Shown here: positions 11,096 through 20,202 of the stretch, one piece after another
Numbering within the stretch: position 1 is the first letter of the stretch
How the letters are laid out: each line of letters begins with the position of its first letter
Assembly (NCBI GenBank): GCA_049792815.1
Contig: JBARBG010000154.1
Location: 1-32,253 of the forward strand
Length of the DNA: 32,253 bases
From: DAIDKA01 sp049792815
GTDB lineage: Bacteria > Pseudomonadota > Gammaproteobacteria > Steroidobacterales > Steroidobacteraceae
Direction of reading: 5' to 3'
Program-made: the position numbers and the translations under genes
The notes under the pieces: model-generated
Told to the model about the DNA's origin: nothing
The model's database searches: none
Seen by the model: the letters and a program-made list of their open reading frames with translations, nothing else

Positions 11096-11124
11096 ATCTT
11101 ACGGGCCGGCACCCGGTGTGTCCA
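11096..11124 (-). promoter_or_regulatory. Sigma70-type promoter upstream of carA
   Basis: On the minus strand TGGACA (11119-11124) and TAAGAT (11096-11101) are separated by exactly 17 bp. The predicted start is near 11089, giving a leader of about 94 nt to the carA ATG. The spacer itself contains a CGGG/CCCG repeat. It is the best promoter match in the 225-bp dapB-carA space; the remaining 96 bp up to dapB show only a weaker TATACA near 11171-11176. Confidence 0.55.
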
Positions 11125-11220
11125 TGCGATTCAATGACTTTTTTGTGGTAGGGCTGGGACTCCGTGGGTACTGTATAAAGCTGCCCGGCCAGCCCACTTT
11201 CATCTCGTAACATACTGTTC

Positions 11221-12018
11221 CTAAAGGATAATATCCCGCATGAAATAATGACCGGGCGCCCGGCCGGCCAACCATGCGGCCGCATCCAGAGCGCCCCGGG
11301 CGAACACGTTCCTGTCCGTAGCGCGGTGCGACAAAACCACTTGTTCTCCTGTCGCGGCAAAGACCACGGTGTGGTCACCGACGATATCCCCGGCCCGCAC
11401 CACCGCAAAGCCGATATCGCCCTCGCGGCGCTGCCCCTCGCGCTCATGCGCTGACACGGCGCTCAGTTCCTGACCGCGCGCCTGCGCCACCGCGTGACCC
11501 AGGGCGAGTGCCGTGCCCGAGGGTGCATCCTTTTTCATCCGGTGGTGCGCCTCGATGATCTCCACGTCGAAGTTCAGCGGCAGGGTCTGCGCCGCCTGGC
11601 GCACCAGCTCCAGCAGCAGCGTGACCCCCAGGCTGGTGTTGGCCGCAATCAGCAAGGCGATGTGGCGCGCCGCGCGTTCGATTTCCGGTTTCAGTTCGAG
11701 AGCGAGCCCCGTGGTGCCCACCAGCAGCGGCTTGCCCGCGACGACGCAGGCCGCGAGATTTGATGCCGTAGCCGGGGACTGCGAGAAGTCGATGGCGCAG
11801 TCGCAGTCGGCGAGTGCGGCGGCGACATCGGCGGTCACGGTCACACCCAGGCGTCCGACGCCTGCGAGTTCGCCCACGTCGCGCCCCAGGTGCACGCTAC
11901 CGGCATGCGTCACCGCCCCGGTGATGCGCACGTTCGGACGTTCCTTGGCCACCCGCACCAGCGCCTGGCCCATGCGGCCGGTGGCACCGATCAGAAGCAC
12001 GCGCAAAGTAGCGCTCAT
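11221..12018 (-). CDS. dapB: 4-hydroxy-tetrahydrodipicolinate reductase
   Basis: DapB reduces the dehydrated product of DapA in the diaminopimelate/lysine pathway, feeding peptidoglycan. The 265-residue protein has the NAD(P)-binding loop GATGRMG (11-17), the GTTG block (101-104) and the catalytic signature EAHHRMKKDAPSGTAL with His158, His159 and Lys163. The ATG at 12018 lies 2 bp after the dnaJ stop, with AGGA immediately upstream, so translation is probably coupled to dnaJ. A 225-bp leader region then separates it from carA. Confidence 0.97.
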   Translation of the reverse strand: MSATLRVLLIGATGRMGQALVRVAKERPNVRITGAVTHAGSVHLGRDVGELAGVGRLGVTVTADVAAALADCDCAIDFSQSPATASNLAACVVAGKPLLVGTTGLALELKPEIERAARHIALLIAANTSLGVTLLLELVRQAAQTLPLNFDVEIIEAHHRMKKDAPSGTALALGHAVAQARGQELSAVSAHEREGQRREGDIGFAVVRAGDIVGDHTVVFAATGEQVVLSHRATDRNVFARGALDAAAWLAGRAPGHYFMRDIIL

Positions 12019-12020
12019 TC

Positions 12021-13148
12021 CTATTCGCCTTTTGAGAAGAAACTCTTCACGCCTTCCAGGAAGCCCTTCTGGCGCGGTGCATGCTGGCCGCCGCGCAGCG
12101 TCTCGTCCAGCCGCCTGATCAACTCGCGCTGGTCCGCGGACAGCTTCACGGGTGTCTCGATCACCACCTTGCAGAACAGGTCGCCGCGGGCGCCGCCGCG
12201 CACCGGTTTCACGCCCTTGTCGCGCAGCCTGAACACCCGGCCGGACTGTGATTCGGGCGGGACCTTGATGGTGACATCGCCATCCAGCGTGGGCACCTCC
12301 AGCGTACCGCCCAGCGCCGCCGTCGCAAAACTGATCGGCACTTCACAGGAAAGATGTTCACCTTCACGCTCGAAGATGGCATGTTCCCGGACCCGCACCT
12401 CCACGTACAGGTCCCCGGCCGGACCGCCATTGCGCCCCGCTTCGCCCTCCCCGGTCAGCCGGATGCGATCACCGGTATCCACGCCTGCCGGAATTTTCAC
12501 CGACAGCTTCTTGGCGCGGCGCACCCGTCCCTGGCCCAGGCAGGTGTCGCAGGGATTACGTACCACCGTGCCCATGCCGCGACAGCGCGGACAGGTCTGC
12601 TGCAGCTGGAAAAAACCCTGCGAGACCCGCACCTGGCCGTTGCCCTCGCAGGTCTCGCAGGTGACCGGCTGGCTGCCCTTGGCCGCCCCGGTGCCGTGGC
12701 AGGTCGAGCATTCGTCGAGCTTGGGCAGCTCCAGCTCCAGGGTGTGGCCGAACACCGCCTGACCCAGGTCCAGCTCGATCTCATAGCGCAGGTCAGCGCC
12801 ACGGAAAACCTGGGAGCGGCCGCCGCCGCGGCGGCCACCGCCGAAAATATCGCCGAATACATCGCCGAAGATGTCGCTGAAGGCATCGGCGCCGCGCTGG
12901 CCGGCGCCGCGCTGCGCGGCCGCCTCCAGCCCCGCGTGGCCGTGCTGGTCGTAAATGGCGCGCTTCTGCGCGTCCCCGAGTACCTCGGCGGCTTCCTTGG
13001 CTTCCTTGAATTTCTCTTCGGCCTCGTGATCGCCGGGATTGCGATCCGGATGGAATTTCATCGCCAGGCGGCGATACGCCTTCTTGATTTCGGCCTCGGC
13101 TGCCGTCCTGGCGACATCCAGAATCTTGTAGTAATCGCGCTTAGCCAT
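12021..13148 (-). CDS. dnaJ: Chaperone DnaJ (Hsp40)
   Basis: DnaJ delivers substrates to DnaK and stimulates its ATPase. The 375-residue protein has the J domain with HPD at 33-35 and a Gly/Phe-rich linker with repeated DIFGD units. Four zinc-binding repeats follow (CSTCHGTG, CETCEGNG, CPRCRGMG, CDTCLGQG), then the C-terminal substrate domains: a complete type I DnaJ. ATG 13148 is chosen because MAKRDYYKIL is the family N-terminus and AGGG lies 5 nt upstream; a GTG six bases earlier is possible. dnaK lies 100 bp upstream with a hairpin between, and dapB follows by 2 bp. Confidence 0.98.
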   Translation of the reverse strand: MAKRDYYKILDVARTAAEAEIKKAYRRLAMKFHPDRNPGDHEAEEKFKEAKEAAEVLGDAQKRAIYDQHGHAGLEAAAQRGAGQRGADAFSDIFGDVFGDIFGGGRRGGGRSQVFRGADLRYEIELDLGQAVFGHTLELELPKLDECSTCHGTGAAKGSQPVTCETCEGNGQVRVSQGFFQLQQTCPRCRGMGTVVRNPCDTCLGQGRVRRAKKLSVKIPAGVDTGDRIRLTGEGEAGRNGGPAGDLYVEVRVREHAIFEREGEHLSCEVPISFATAALGGTLEVPTLDGDVTIKVPPESQSGRVFRLRDKGVKPVRGGARGDLFCKVVIETPVKLSADQRELIRRLDETLRGGQHAPRQKGFLEGVKSFFSKGE

Positions 13149-13180
13149 GCCCACCCTGCCGAACCCTTAAACACGTCAAA

Positions 13181-13229
13181 GCCGCCGTGCCCTGGCCCTC
13201 CGTTGGCGGAAGGACCCGAGCGCGGCGGC
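13181..13229 (-). other. Hairpin between dnaK and dnaJ
   Basis: An outer 7-bp stem GCCGCCG/CGGCGGC encloses a smaller stem around TCCG/CGGA. On the minus strand the 3' arm is followed by TTTGACGTGTTT, so a partial terminator or mRNA-processing element is possible. It would let dnaK be made in excess over dnaJ, as is known for the E. coli dnaKJ operon. The T-run is imperfect. Confidence 0.5.
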
Positions 13230-13248
13230 ATTTGCTGCGCCTGGCGCC

Positions 13249-15210
<1,962 letters not shown>

Positions 15211-15258
15211 GTACTTAATCTCCGCGAATTCTCTATTAGGTCCGTTCCCGCACTGCAC

Positions 15259-15287
15259 TTTCTGGGTGCAGCGCCGGACAATTCAAG
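15259..15287 (-). promoter_or_regulatory. Sigma32-like heat-shock promoter for dnaK
   Basis: On the minus strand CTTGAAT (15281-15287) is followed after 14 bp by CCCAGAAA (15259-15266). This resembles the sigma32 consensus (CTTGAAA, 13-15 bp, CCCCATNT). It sits 49 bp before the dnaK ATG, in the only spacer between grpE and dnaK, and would allow dnaK transcription independent of hrcA-grpE. Confidence 0.5.
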
Positions 15288-15307
15288 TCCCGTCCCCGCA
15301 ATGCGCC

Positions 15308-15841
15308 TCAGGCGGGCGCCCGGGCCACGATCACCCGCGCCGGCCGCAACAGCCGTCCCCCGATCTCAAACCCCGGCTGCACCACCTGCAGTACTGCATT
15401 GGGTTCCGCGGTGGTTGATTCCTGTGCCATCACGGCTTCGTGCCGCGCCGGATCGAAGGGCTCACCGGTGGGGTCGATGGCACGGATATTCAGCTTCTCG
15501 AAGGCTTTGACCAGAAGCTTCAGGGTCGCCTCCTGGCCTTCCGCCAGGCTCCTGGCATTGGCACGGGCCGCATTGCTCACCGCCCCCTGCAAACTGTCCA
15601 GTACGGGCAGCAGCTCGATGGCGAATTTCTCCAGCCCATAGCGGCTGGCGTTCTCGACATCCCGCTGGGCGCGCTTGCGGACATTGTCCAGTTCCGCCAC
15701 GGCCCGCAGATGCTGGTCCTTGTGCGTACCCGCCAACTGCTGCGCTTGTGCTAAAGCCAGTTGCAGCTGAGCCAGGTCCGAACTGCCGGTCTCGCCCTTT
15801 AGCGGCGCCGCATCCGGCGTGGAAGCCTCTGCCCCAGTCAT
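15308..15841 (-). CDS. grpE: Nucleotide exchange factor GrpE
   Basis: GrpE releases ADP from DnaK. The 177-residue protein has a low-complexity N-terminus and a long helix with the signature AELDNVRKRAQRDVENA. The compact C-terminal beta domain reads NIRAIDPTGEPFDPARHEAV and ends with a LRPARVIVA strand. ATG 15841 is chosen because a perfect GGAGG lies 5 nt upstream; a TTG in the same frame four codons earlier overlaps that Shine-Dalgarno and is unlikely. hrcA lies 72 bp upstream and dnaK 97 bp downstream. Confidence 0.97.
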   Translation of the reverse strand: MTGAEASTPDAAPLKGETGSSDLAQLQLALAQAQQLAGTHKDQHLRAVAELDNVRKRAQRDVENASRYGLEKFAIELLPVLDSLQGAVSNAARANARSLAEGQEATLKLLVKAFEKLNIRAIDPTGEPFDPARHEAVMAQESTTAEPNAVLQVVQPGFEIGGRLLRPARVIVARAPA

Positions 15842-15869
15842 CGAATCCTCCAAAATAAAACAATGGCTT

Positions 15870-15891
15870 GCGCAACCAGATAGGGTTGCGC
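15870..15891 (-). other. Perfect hairpin between hrcA and grpE
   Basis: An 8-bp perfect inverted repeat GCGCAACC/GGTTGCGC with a 6-nt loop lies 23 bp after the hrcA stop. On the minus strand it is followed, after about 9 nt, by TTGTTTTATTTT and then the grpE Shine-Dalgarno. It may be a weak terminator or processing site. It is not a CIRCE operator, which would read TTAGCACTC-N9-GAGTGCTAA. Confidence 0.55.
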
Positions 15892-15913
15892 CTGCGAGCT
15901 ACGGGGTCGCAGA

Positions 15914-16993
15914 TTAGCTGATTCCTGAGGGCGTGCGCCTTGAATTCAAGGCAGCGCCGAGCAATTTCGCCGTCACATCAACGATGGGGATGACCCGCTC
16001 GTAGGCCATGCGCATCGGGCCTATGACGCCGAGCACGCCAACGACCTGGTCGCCGAGCGAATACGGCGCCGTCACCAGGCTGCAGTCATCCAGGACCTGG
16101 TACCCCGAGGCATGGCCGATGAAGATCTGCACACCCTGGGCCTTCAGGCTGTGGTCGAGCAGGTGCAGGAAGTCGCGGCGCTCGTTGAAGGCCTCGAACA
16201 GGCGCTTGAGCCGCTCGACGCTGGAGAGCTCACCGACCCCCATCAGGTTGGTCTCACCGGCAATCACATAATCCATGCGCTCGGGCGCGGCGTCGCCCAT
16301 GTTGAAGACCTGCTGCGCCATGGTGATGGCATCGAGCATGATTTGGTTCATGGTCTCGCGCGTCTCGCGCATCTGCCGCAGGATTTCCTGGCGCACCTCG
16401 CCGGGCGAGCGTCCCATGAAGTGCGTGTTCAGGAAGTTTGCCGCCCGTCGCAGCTCCTCGGCATGAAAACCACGCTCCAGCTGGATGATGCGGTTCTCCA
16501 CCTCGCTGTTGTTGAGCACCAGCACCGCCAGTACGCGGTTCTCGGACAGCGGCACGAACTCAATGTGGGTGATGGAGGCCTGCTGGGCGCTGGGCAGCGT
16601 CACGACGCCGGCCAGCTGGGTCACGCTGGACAGCAACTGCGAGGCCGTCGCCACCAGTGCCTTGGCATCATGGCCGCAATCCAGCTGACGCCGAAACTCG
16701 GTCACCGAGTCCGGATCCAGCGGCTGCACCCGCAGCAGCGTGTCCACGAAAAACCGATAACCCTTGTCGGTGGGCACACGGCCCGCCGAGGTATGCGGGG
16801 AGGCGACGAAGCCCAGCTCCTCGAGATCCGCCATGACATTGCGGACGGTGGCCGAACTGAGATTAAGTCCACTGTCGCGCGACAGGCTGCGTGAGCCCAC
16901 CGGCTGGCCGTCGCGTATATAGCTCTCTACCAGGATCCTCAGCAGGCGCTGGGCCCGATCATTGAGAGGCTCGTCGCGGACATCAGAAGACAT
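15914..16993 (-). CDS. hrcA: Heat-inducible transcription repressor HrcA
   Basis: HrcA represses class I heat-shock genes by binding CIRCE operators and depends on GroEL for folding. The protein (359 aa from ATG 16993) has the N-terminal winged helix, with YIRDGQPVGSRSL and the recognition region SSATVRNVMADLEELG, then the characteristic SPHTSAGRVPTDKGYRFFVD. A GAF-like domain and dimerisation regions follow (VLAVLVLN, GVLGVIGPMRMAYERVIPIV). The ATG at 16993 gives an N-terminus like that of other HrcA proteins; ATG 17020 or TTG 17032 would add 9 or 13 residues, and none has a clear Shine-Dalgarno. It is divergent from nadK and heads hrcA-grpE-dnaK-dnaJ. No CIRCE-like repeat was found near these genes. 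Confidence 0.96.
   Translation of the reverse strand: MSSDVRDEPLNDRAQRLLRILVESYIRDGQPVGSRSLSRDSGLNLSSATVRNVMADLEELGFVASPHTSAGRVPTDKGYRFFVDTLLRVQPLDPDSVTEFRRQLDCGHDAKALVATASQLLSSVTQLAGVVTLPSAQQASITHIEFVPLSENRVLAVLVLNNSEVENRIIQLERGFHAEELRRAANFLNTHFMGRSPGEVRQEILRQMRETRETMNQIMLDAITMAQQVFNMGDAAPERMDYVIAGETNLMGVGELSSVERLKRLFEAFNERRDFLHLLDHSLKAQGVQIFIGHASGYQVLDDCSLVTAPYSLGDQVVGVLGVIGPMRMAYERVIPIVDVTAKLLGAALNSRRTPSGIS
15937..15952. repeat. 16-bp perfect palindrome inside the 3' end of hrcA
   Basis: GCCTTGAATTCAAGGC is a perfect palindrome, encoding ALNSR near the HrcA C-terminus. On the minus strand it contains CTTGAAT, the same heptamer used in the putative sigma32 -35 before dnaK. Twelve bp later CCCTCAGG is only a poor -10 match. 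It could be part of a grpE promoter or a protein-binding site, or chance. Confidence 0.3.
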
Positions 16994-17079
16994 ACCAACA
17001 GCGAAGCTAACGACCGCCATGCGGCCCGTCAAGCAAGACCCGTTCCAGCTTATTAGACAATTGTCGGTCCATTCCGCCC

Positions 17080-17108
17080 TTGGGCCACGCTCGGGCCCAT
17101 GCTACAAA
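17080..17108 (+). promoter_or_regulatory. Promoter of nadK, positioned for a leaderless mRNA
   Basis: TTGGGC (17080-17085), a 17-bp spacer and TACAAA (17103-17108) form a plausible sigma70 promoter. Transcription would start 7 nt after the -10, at or next to the nadK ATG (17116). No Shine-Dalgarno lies between them. Confidence 0.5.
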
Positions 17109-17115
17109 GGCGCCA

Positions 17116-18009
17116 ATGACACCCTCGATACGCGTGTGCGCAGTGATTGGCCGGTTTTCCGACCCCCGGGTGGCGGAGTCGGCCGGCATGCTGTTGCCGC
17201 ACCTCATCCAGCGCGGTGTCAGCATCCTGGCGCATGAGAGTCCCGGCGACATTCCCGGCGCAGCCGCGGTGAAAATGGTCTCCGAAGCCGAGCTTGCCGC
17301 CCGCGCCGATCTCATCATCGCCATCGGCGGCGATGGCACCTTGCTCTACGCGGCACGCCTGGCGACCGCGCGGCGCGTACCGCTGCTGGGCATCAATCGC
17401 GGCCGCCTGGGCTTCCTCACCGACGTTCTGCCGCAGGAGGTCCTCACCTGCGTGGACGCCGCCCTGGATGGCGGCTGCGAGGTCGACCAGCGGCCGCTGC
17501 TGACCACTTCGCTGGTGACGGACGGCGTCACCGGCAGTACCGGCCTTGCGCTCAACGACATCGTGGTCCAGAAGCTCGCCACCGGCAGCATGATGGACTT
17601 TGAGACCTGGATCGACGGCCGCTACGTCAATACCCACGCCGGCGACGGCATCGTCATCGCCAGCGCCACCGGCTCGACCGCGTATGCGCTGTCCTGTGGC
17701 GGCCCCATTGTCGATCCGCACCTCGAGGTGCTGGTGATCGCGCCCATCTGCCCGCACACCCTCTCCGACCGCCCCATCGTGGTGTCCGCGCGCGCCACCA
17801 TCGAAATACGCCTGCTGGAGCGGCCGGAAAGCCGTGCCCAGGTGGTGTGCGATGGCTTCGTGCTGGGCGATGTTCAACCCTGCGACCGGGTACAGATCAG
17901 GCAGTCGCCCGCTGGCGTGACGCTGCTGCATCCTCCGGGGTACGACTATTTCCGCCTGTTGCGCTCCAAGCTGCATTGGGGCAGCGGCAGCGCCGACCGC
18001 TCGCGGTAG
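17116..18009 (+). CDS. nadK: NAD kinase
   Basis: NadK phosphorylates NAD to NADP in the cytoplasm. The 297-residue protein has the ATP-binding GGDGT (71-75), LGINRGRLGFLTD (91-103), the LALNDIVVQK block and the glycine-rich SATGSTAYALSCGGPIV (183-199), all hallmarks of the family. ATG 17116 is preferred over an upstream ATG (17080) because the family N-terminus starts at about this point. A promoter-like element ends 7 bp before it, so translation may be leaderless. It is divergent from hrcA (122-bp spacer) and followed by recN after 7 bp, so nadK-recN is probably one operon. Confidence 0.97.
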   Translation: MTPSIRVCAVIGRFSDPRVAESAGMLLPHLIQRGVSILAHESPGDIPGAAAVKMVSEAELAARADLIIAIGGDGTLLYAARLATARRVPLLGINRGRLGFLTDVLPQEVLTCVDAALDGGCEVDQRPLLTTSLVTDGVTGSTGLALNDIVVQKLATGSMMDFETWIDGRYVNTHAGDGIVIASATGSTAYALSCGGPIVDPHLEVLVIAPICPHTLSDRPIVVSARATIEIRLLERPESRAQVVCDGFVLGDVQPCDRVQIRQSPAGVTLLHPPGYDYFRLLRSKLHWGSGSADRSR

Positions 18010-18016
18010 ATTCAGA

Positions 18017-19738
18017 ATGCTCACCGACCTGCACATCCTGGATTTCGCCATCATCGACGCGCTGGAGCTGGACGTGCGTGCGGGCCTGACCGTACTCACC
18101 GGGGAAACCGGCGCCGGCAAATCCATTCTGGTGGATGCGCTGCAGCTCATCGCCGGCGGCCGCGCCGGGGCCGAAGTCGTACGCCACGGCGCGCAGCGCG
18201 CCGAGGTCACCGCGACCTTCGAGCTGGCGCAGGCGCCGCGCGAATTGAAGAGCTGGCTCGAGGATCAGGCCATCAGCGTCGAACAGGAGCTGTCGGTGCG
18301 GCGCGTGGTGACCACTGACGGGCGCTCGCGCGCCTACCTGAACGGCCAGTCGGTGACCGTTCAGCAGCTGCGCGAGGCCGGCAACATCCTGCTGGACATC
18401 CACGGCCAGCATGAATTCCAGACCCTCACCCGCGGCACGGGTCAGCGCGATCTGCTCGACACCTTCGGCCGCCACGAAGCCGCCGTGGGAGAAGTCGAGA
18501 TCGCCCAGCGGGTGTGGCTGAAACTGCTCAACGCCGCCCTGGATCTGGAAACCAAGGCGCGTGATCGCGACGCCAGACTCGCGCTGCTGCGCTATCAGGC
18601 GCAGGAACTGACGGCACTGGGGCTGACCGAGGGTGAGTTCAACGCGCTCAGCGAGGAGGCCACCCGCATGGCCAACCGCGGCCGCATCAGCGAGTCGGTG
18701 CAGGGCGCCCTGGGGCAGCTGTACGAAGAGGATGAGGGCAGCGCACACGCTTGCGTGGCGCGTGCGCTGCAGCAGCTGAAGACCGTGGCGGCGCTGGATC
18801 CAGGGATCGCGACGGTCGTCAGCCTCGTCGATAGCGCGGCCATCCAGATCCGTGAGGCCGCGCGCGAACTGCAGCGCTACCTTGATTCACAGGATTTCGA
18901 TGCGGCCCGCCAGGATCAGGTGCAGCGCCGACTGGCCGCTATCGAGGAGCTGGCGCGCAAGAATCGGGTGGCACCGGCGCAGCTGCACGAACGCGCGGCG
19001 CAACTTGCCACCGAGCTTGCGCAGCTGGAAACCGCGGAAAGCGACCTGGCCACCGTACGGACAGACCTGGCGCAGGCCCTCGAACGCTACCGCGAACAGG
19101 CCAAGCTGCTCTCGGGGCGGCGCGCCACGGCGGCCAGGGCCTTGGGCAAGACAGTGACCAACCACATGCAGCAGCTGGGCATGACGGGGGGCCGTTTCCA
19201 GATCGATGTCACCCCCCTGGAGTCCACCGAGCCGCAGCCGCACGGCATCGATCAGATCGAGTTTCGCGTGACCGCCAACCCCGGGCAGCCGCTGCGGCCG
19301 CTGTCCAAGGTGGCCTCGGGCGGCGAACTCGCCCGCCTGTCCCTGGCGGTGCAGGTCGCCTGCGCCGGACGCGATTCACGCTGCATGGTGTTCGACGAGG
19401 TCGACTCAGGGATCGGAGGCGCCATCGCCGAGATCGTGGGCCGGGAACTGCGCTCGCTGGCAGAACGGGCCCAGGTGCTGTGCGTGACCCACCTGCCCCA
19501 GGTGGCCTCCCAGGGTCATCACCACCTGCGGGTCAACAAGCTCACCGACGGCAGGACCACCCGTACTTCCCTGTCGGAGCTGTCCGGGCCCGAGCGGGTC
19601 GAGGAGCTGGCGCGAATGCTCGGAGGGGTCGACATCACCGCCAAGGCACGCGAGCACGCCCAGGAGATGCTGCGGCAGGTACAGCTCAGGTCTTCGGGCG
19701 ATGCGCGCACGTCTGACGGACGCAGTGGCCGTAAATGA
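18017..19738 (+). CDS. recN: DNA repair protein RecN
   Basis: RecN is an SMC-like ATPase that acts at double-strand breaks in recombinational repair. The 573-residue protein has Walker A GETGAGKS (29-36) at the N-terminus and a long coiled-coil middle rich in Glu, Gln, Leu and Arg. The ABC signature ASGGELARLS is near 433 and Walker B CMVFDEVDSG near 456, followed by the CVTHLPQVAS switch region. It starts 7 bp after nadK without a strong Shine-Dalgarno. No LexA-type operator (CTGT-N8-ACAG) was seen in front of nadK. Its last 53 bp overlap the 3' end of fur on the opposite strand. Confidence 0.97.
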   Translation: MLTDLHILDFAIIDALELDVRAGLTVLTGETGAGKSILVDALQLIAGGRAGAEVVRHGAQRAEVTATFELAQAPRELKSWLEDQAISVEQELSVRRVVTTDGRSRAYLNGQSVTVQQLREAGNILLDIHGQHEFQTLTRGTGQRDLLDTFGRHEAAVGEVEIAQRVWLKLLNAALDLETKARDRDARLALLRYQAQELTALGLTEGEFNALSEEATRMANRGRISESVQGALGQLYEEDEGSAHACVARALQQLKTVAALDPGIATVVSLVDSAAIQIREAARELQRYLDSQDFDAARQDQVQRRLAAIEELARKNRVAPAQLHERAAQLATELAQLETAESDLATVRTDLAQALERYREQAKLLSGRRATAARALGKTVTNHMQQLGMTGGRFQIDVTPLESTEPQPHGIDQIEFRVTANPGQPLRPLSKVASGGELARLSLAVQVACAGRDSRCMVFDEVDSGIGGAIAEIVGRELRSLAERAQVLCVTHLPQVASQGHHHLRVNKLTDGRTTRTSLSELSGPERVEELARMLGGVDITAKAREHAQEMLRQVQLRSSGDARTSDGRSGRK

Positions 19739-20114
19739 TCAGGGAGTGATCCCGGATCTCGAACCCCAGCTTCTTGGCCACCGTCCCCTGGCGCTCTTCG
19801 ATGCCGGTATCCATGAACTCTTCGACGCGGCCGCAGTCCAGACACACAATGTGGTCATGGTGTGTGCCGTGGTTGAGTTCGAAAACCGCCATTCCGTCTT
19901 CGAAGTGGTGCCGGGTCACCAGGCTTGCCGCCTCGAACTGGGTGAGCACGCGGTACACGGTGGCGAGGCCGATGTCCTCGTTGGACTCCAGCAATGAGCG
20001 GTAGATGTCCTCGGCCGAAAGGTGGCGGGTCTGGCTGCTTTCCAGGATTTCCAGGATCTTCAGCCGCGGCAACGTCACTTTCAGGCCGGCCTTGCGCAGG
20101 TCCTTACCTTCCAT
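19686..20114 (-). CDS. fur: Ferric uptake regulator Fur
   Basis: Fur is the iron-responsive dimeric repressor of iron uptake genes. The 142-residue protein has the family core LRKAGLKVTLPRLKILEIL, the recognition helix region EDIGLATVYRVLTQFEAA, the HHDHIVCLDCG metal site and two structural-zinc cysteine pairs (Cys91/Cys94 and Cys131/Cys136). ATG 20114 is chosen because MEGKDLRKAGLK aligns with other Fur proteins and AGGAGA lies 8 nt upstream; longer in-frame starts at 20135 and 20165 lack support. It is convergent with recN, with a 53-bp coding overlap, and divergent from bamE, an arrangement known from Pseudomonas. Confidence 0.97.
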   Translation of the reverse strand: MEGKDLRKAGLKVTLPRLKILEILESSQTRHLSAEDIYRSLLESNEDIGLATVYRVLTQFEAASLVTRHHFEDGMAVFELNHGTHHDHIVCLDCGRVEEFMDTGIEERQGTVAKKLGFEIRDHSLIIYGHCVRQTCAHRPKT

Positions 20115-20202
20115 GCCGTGTTCTCCTGATGCCATGCGGCTTTGGCCCGGGCGATGCGGTATCATCTATTTATTATCCCGCTTTCAAGTGACAAGTCACG
20201 TA
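20115..20202. promoter_or_regulatory. Divergent fur-bamE control region
   Basis: This 88-bp spacer must serve both genes. It holds an imperfect AT-rich inverted repeat with GCGG/CCGC ends (20156-20181) containing GATAAT on the minus strand, and a perfect GTGAC-AA-GTCAC repeat (20188-20199). For fur, GTGACT, 16 bp, then GATAAT is a possible promoter. For bamE, TATTAT (20171-20176) is a possible -10. One half of the inverted repeat resembles a Fur-box half-site (ATTATC), but the full 19-mer fits poorly (about 10 of 19), so autoregulation is only a possibility. Confidence 0.4.

Noticed and set aside
15937..15952. Palindrome as a full sigma32 promoter for grpE
   Set aside because: The -35-like CTTGAAT is present, but the downstream -10 region matches poorly and spacing is short, so only the repeat is recorded.
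17056..17065. GACAATTGTC here and GACAGCTGTC at 24330-24339 as copies of one operator
   Set aside because: Both are simple 10-bp palindromes at different distances from their -10 boxes; two hits in 32 kb are too few to call a motif.
17066..17115. LexA box controlling nadK-recN
   Set aside because: No CTGT-N8-ACAG sequence was seen upstream of nadK or recN.
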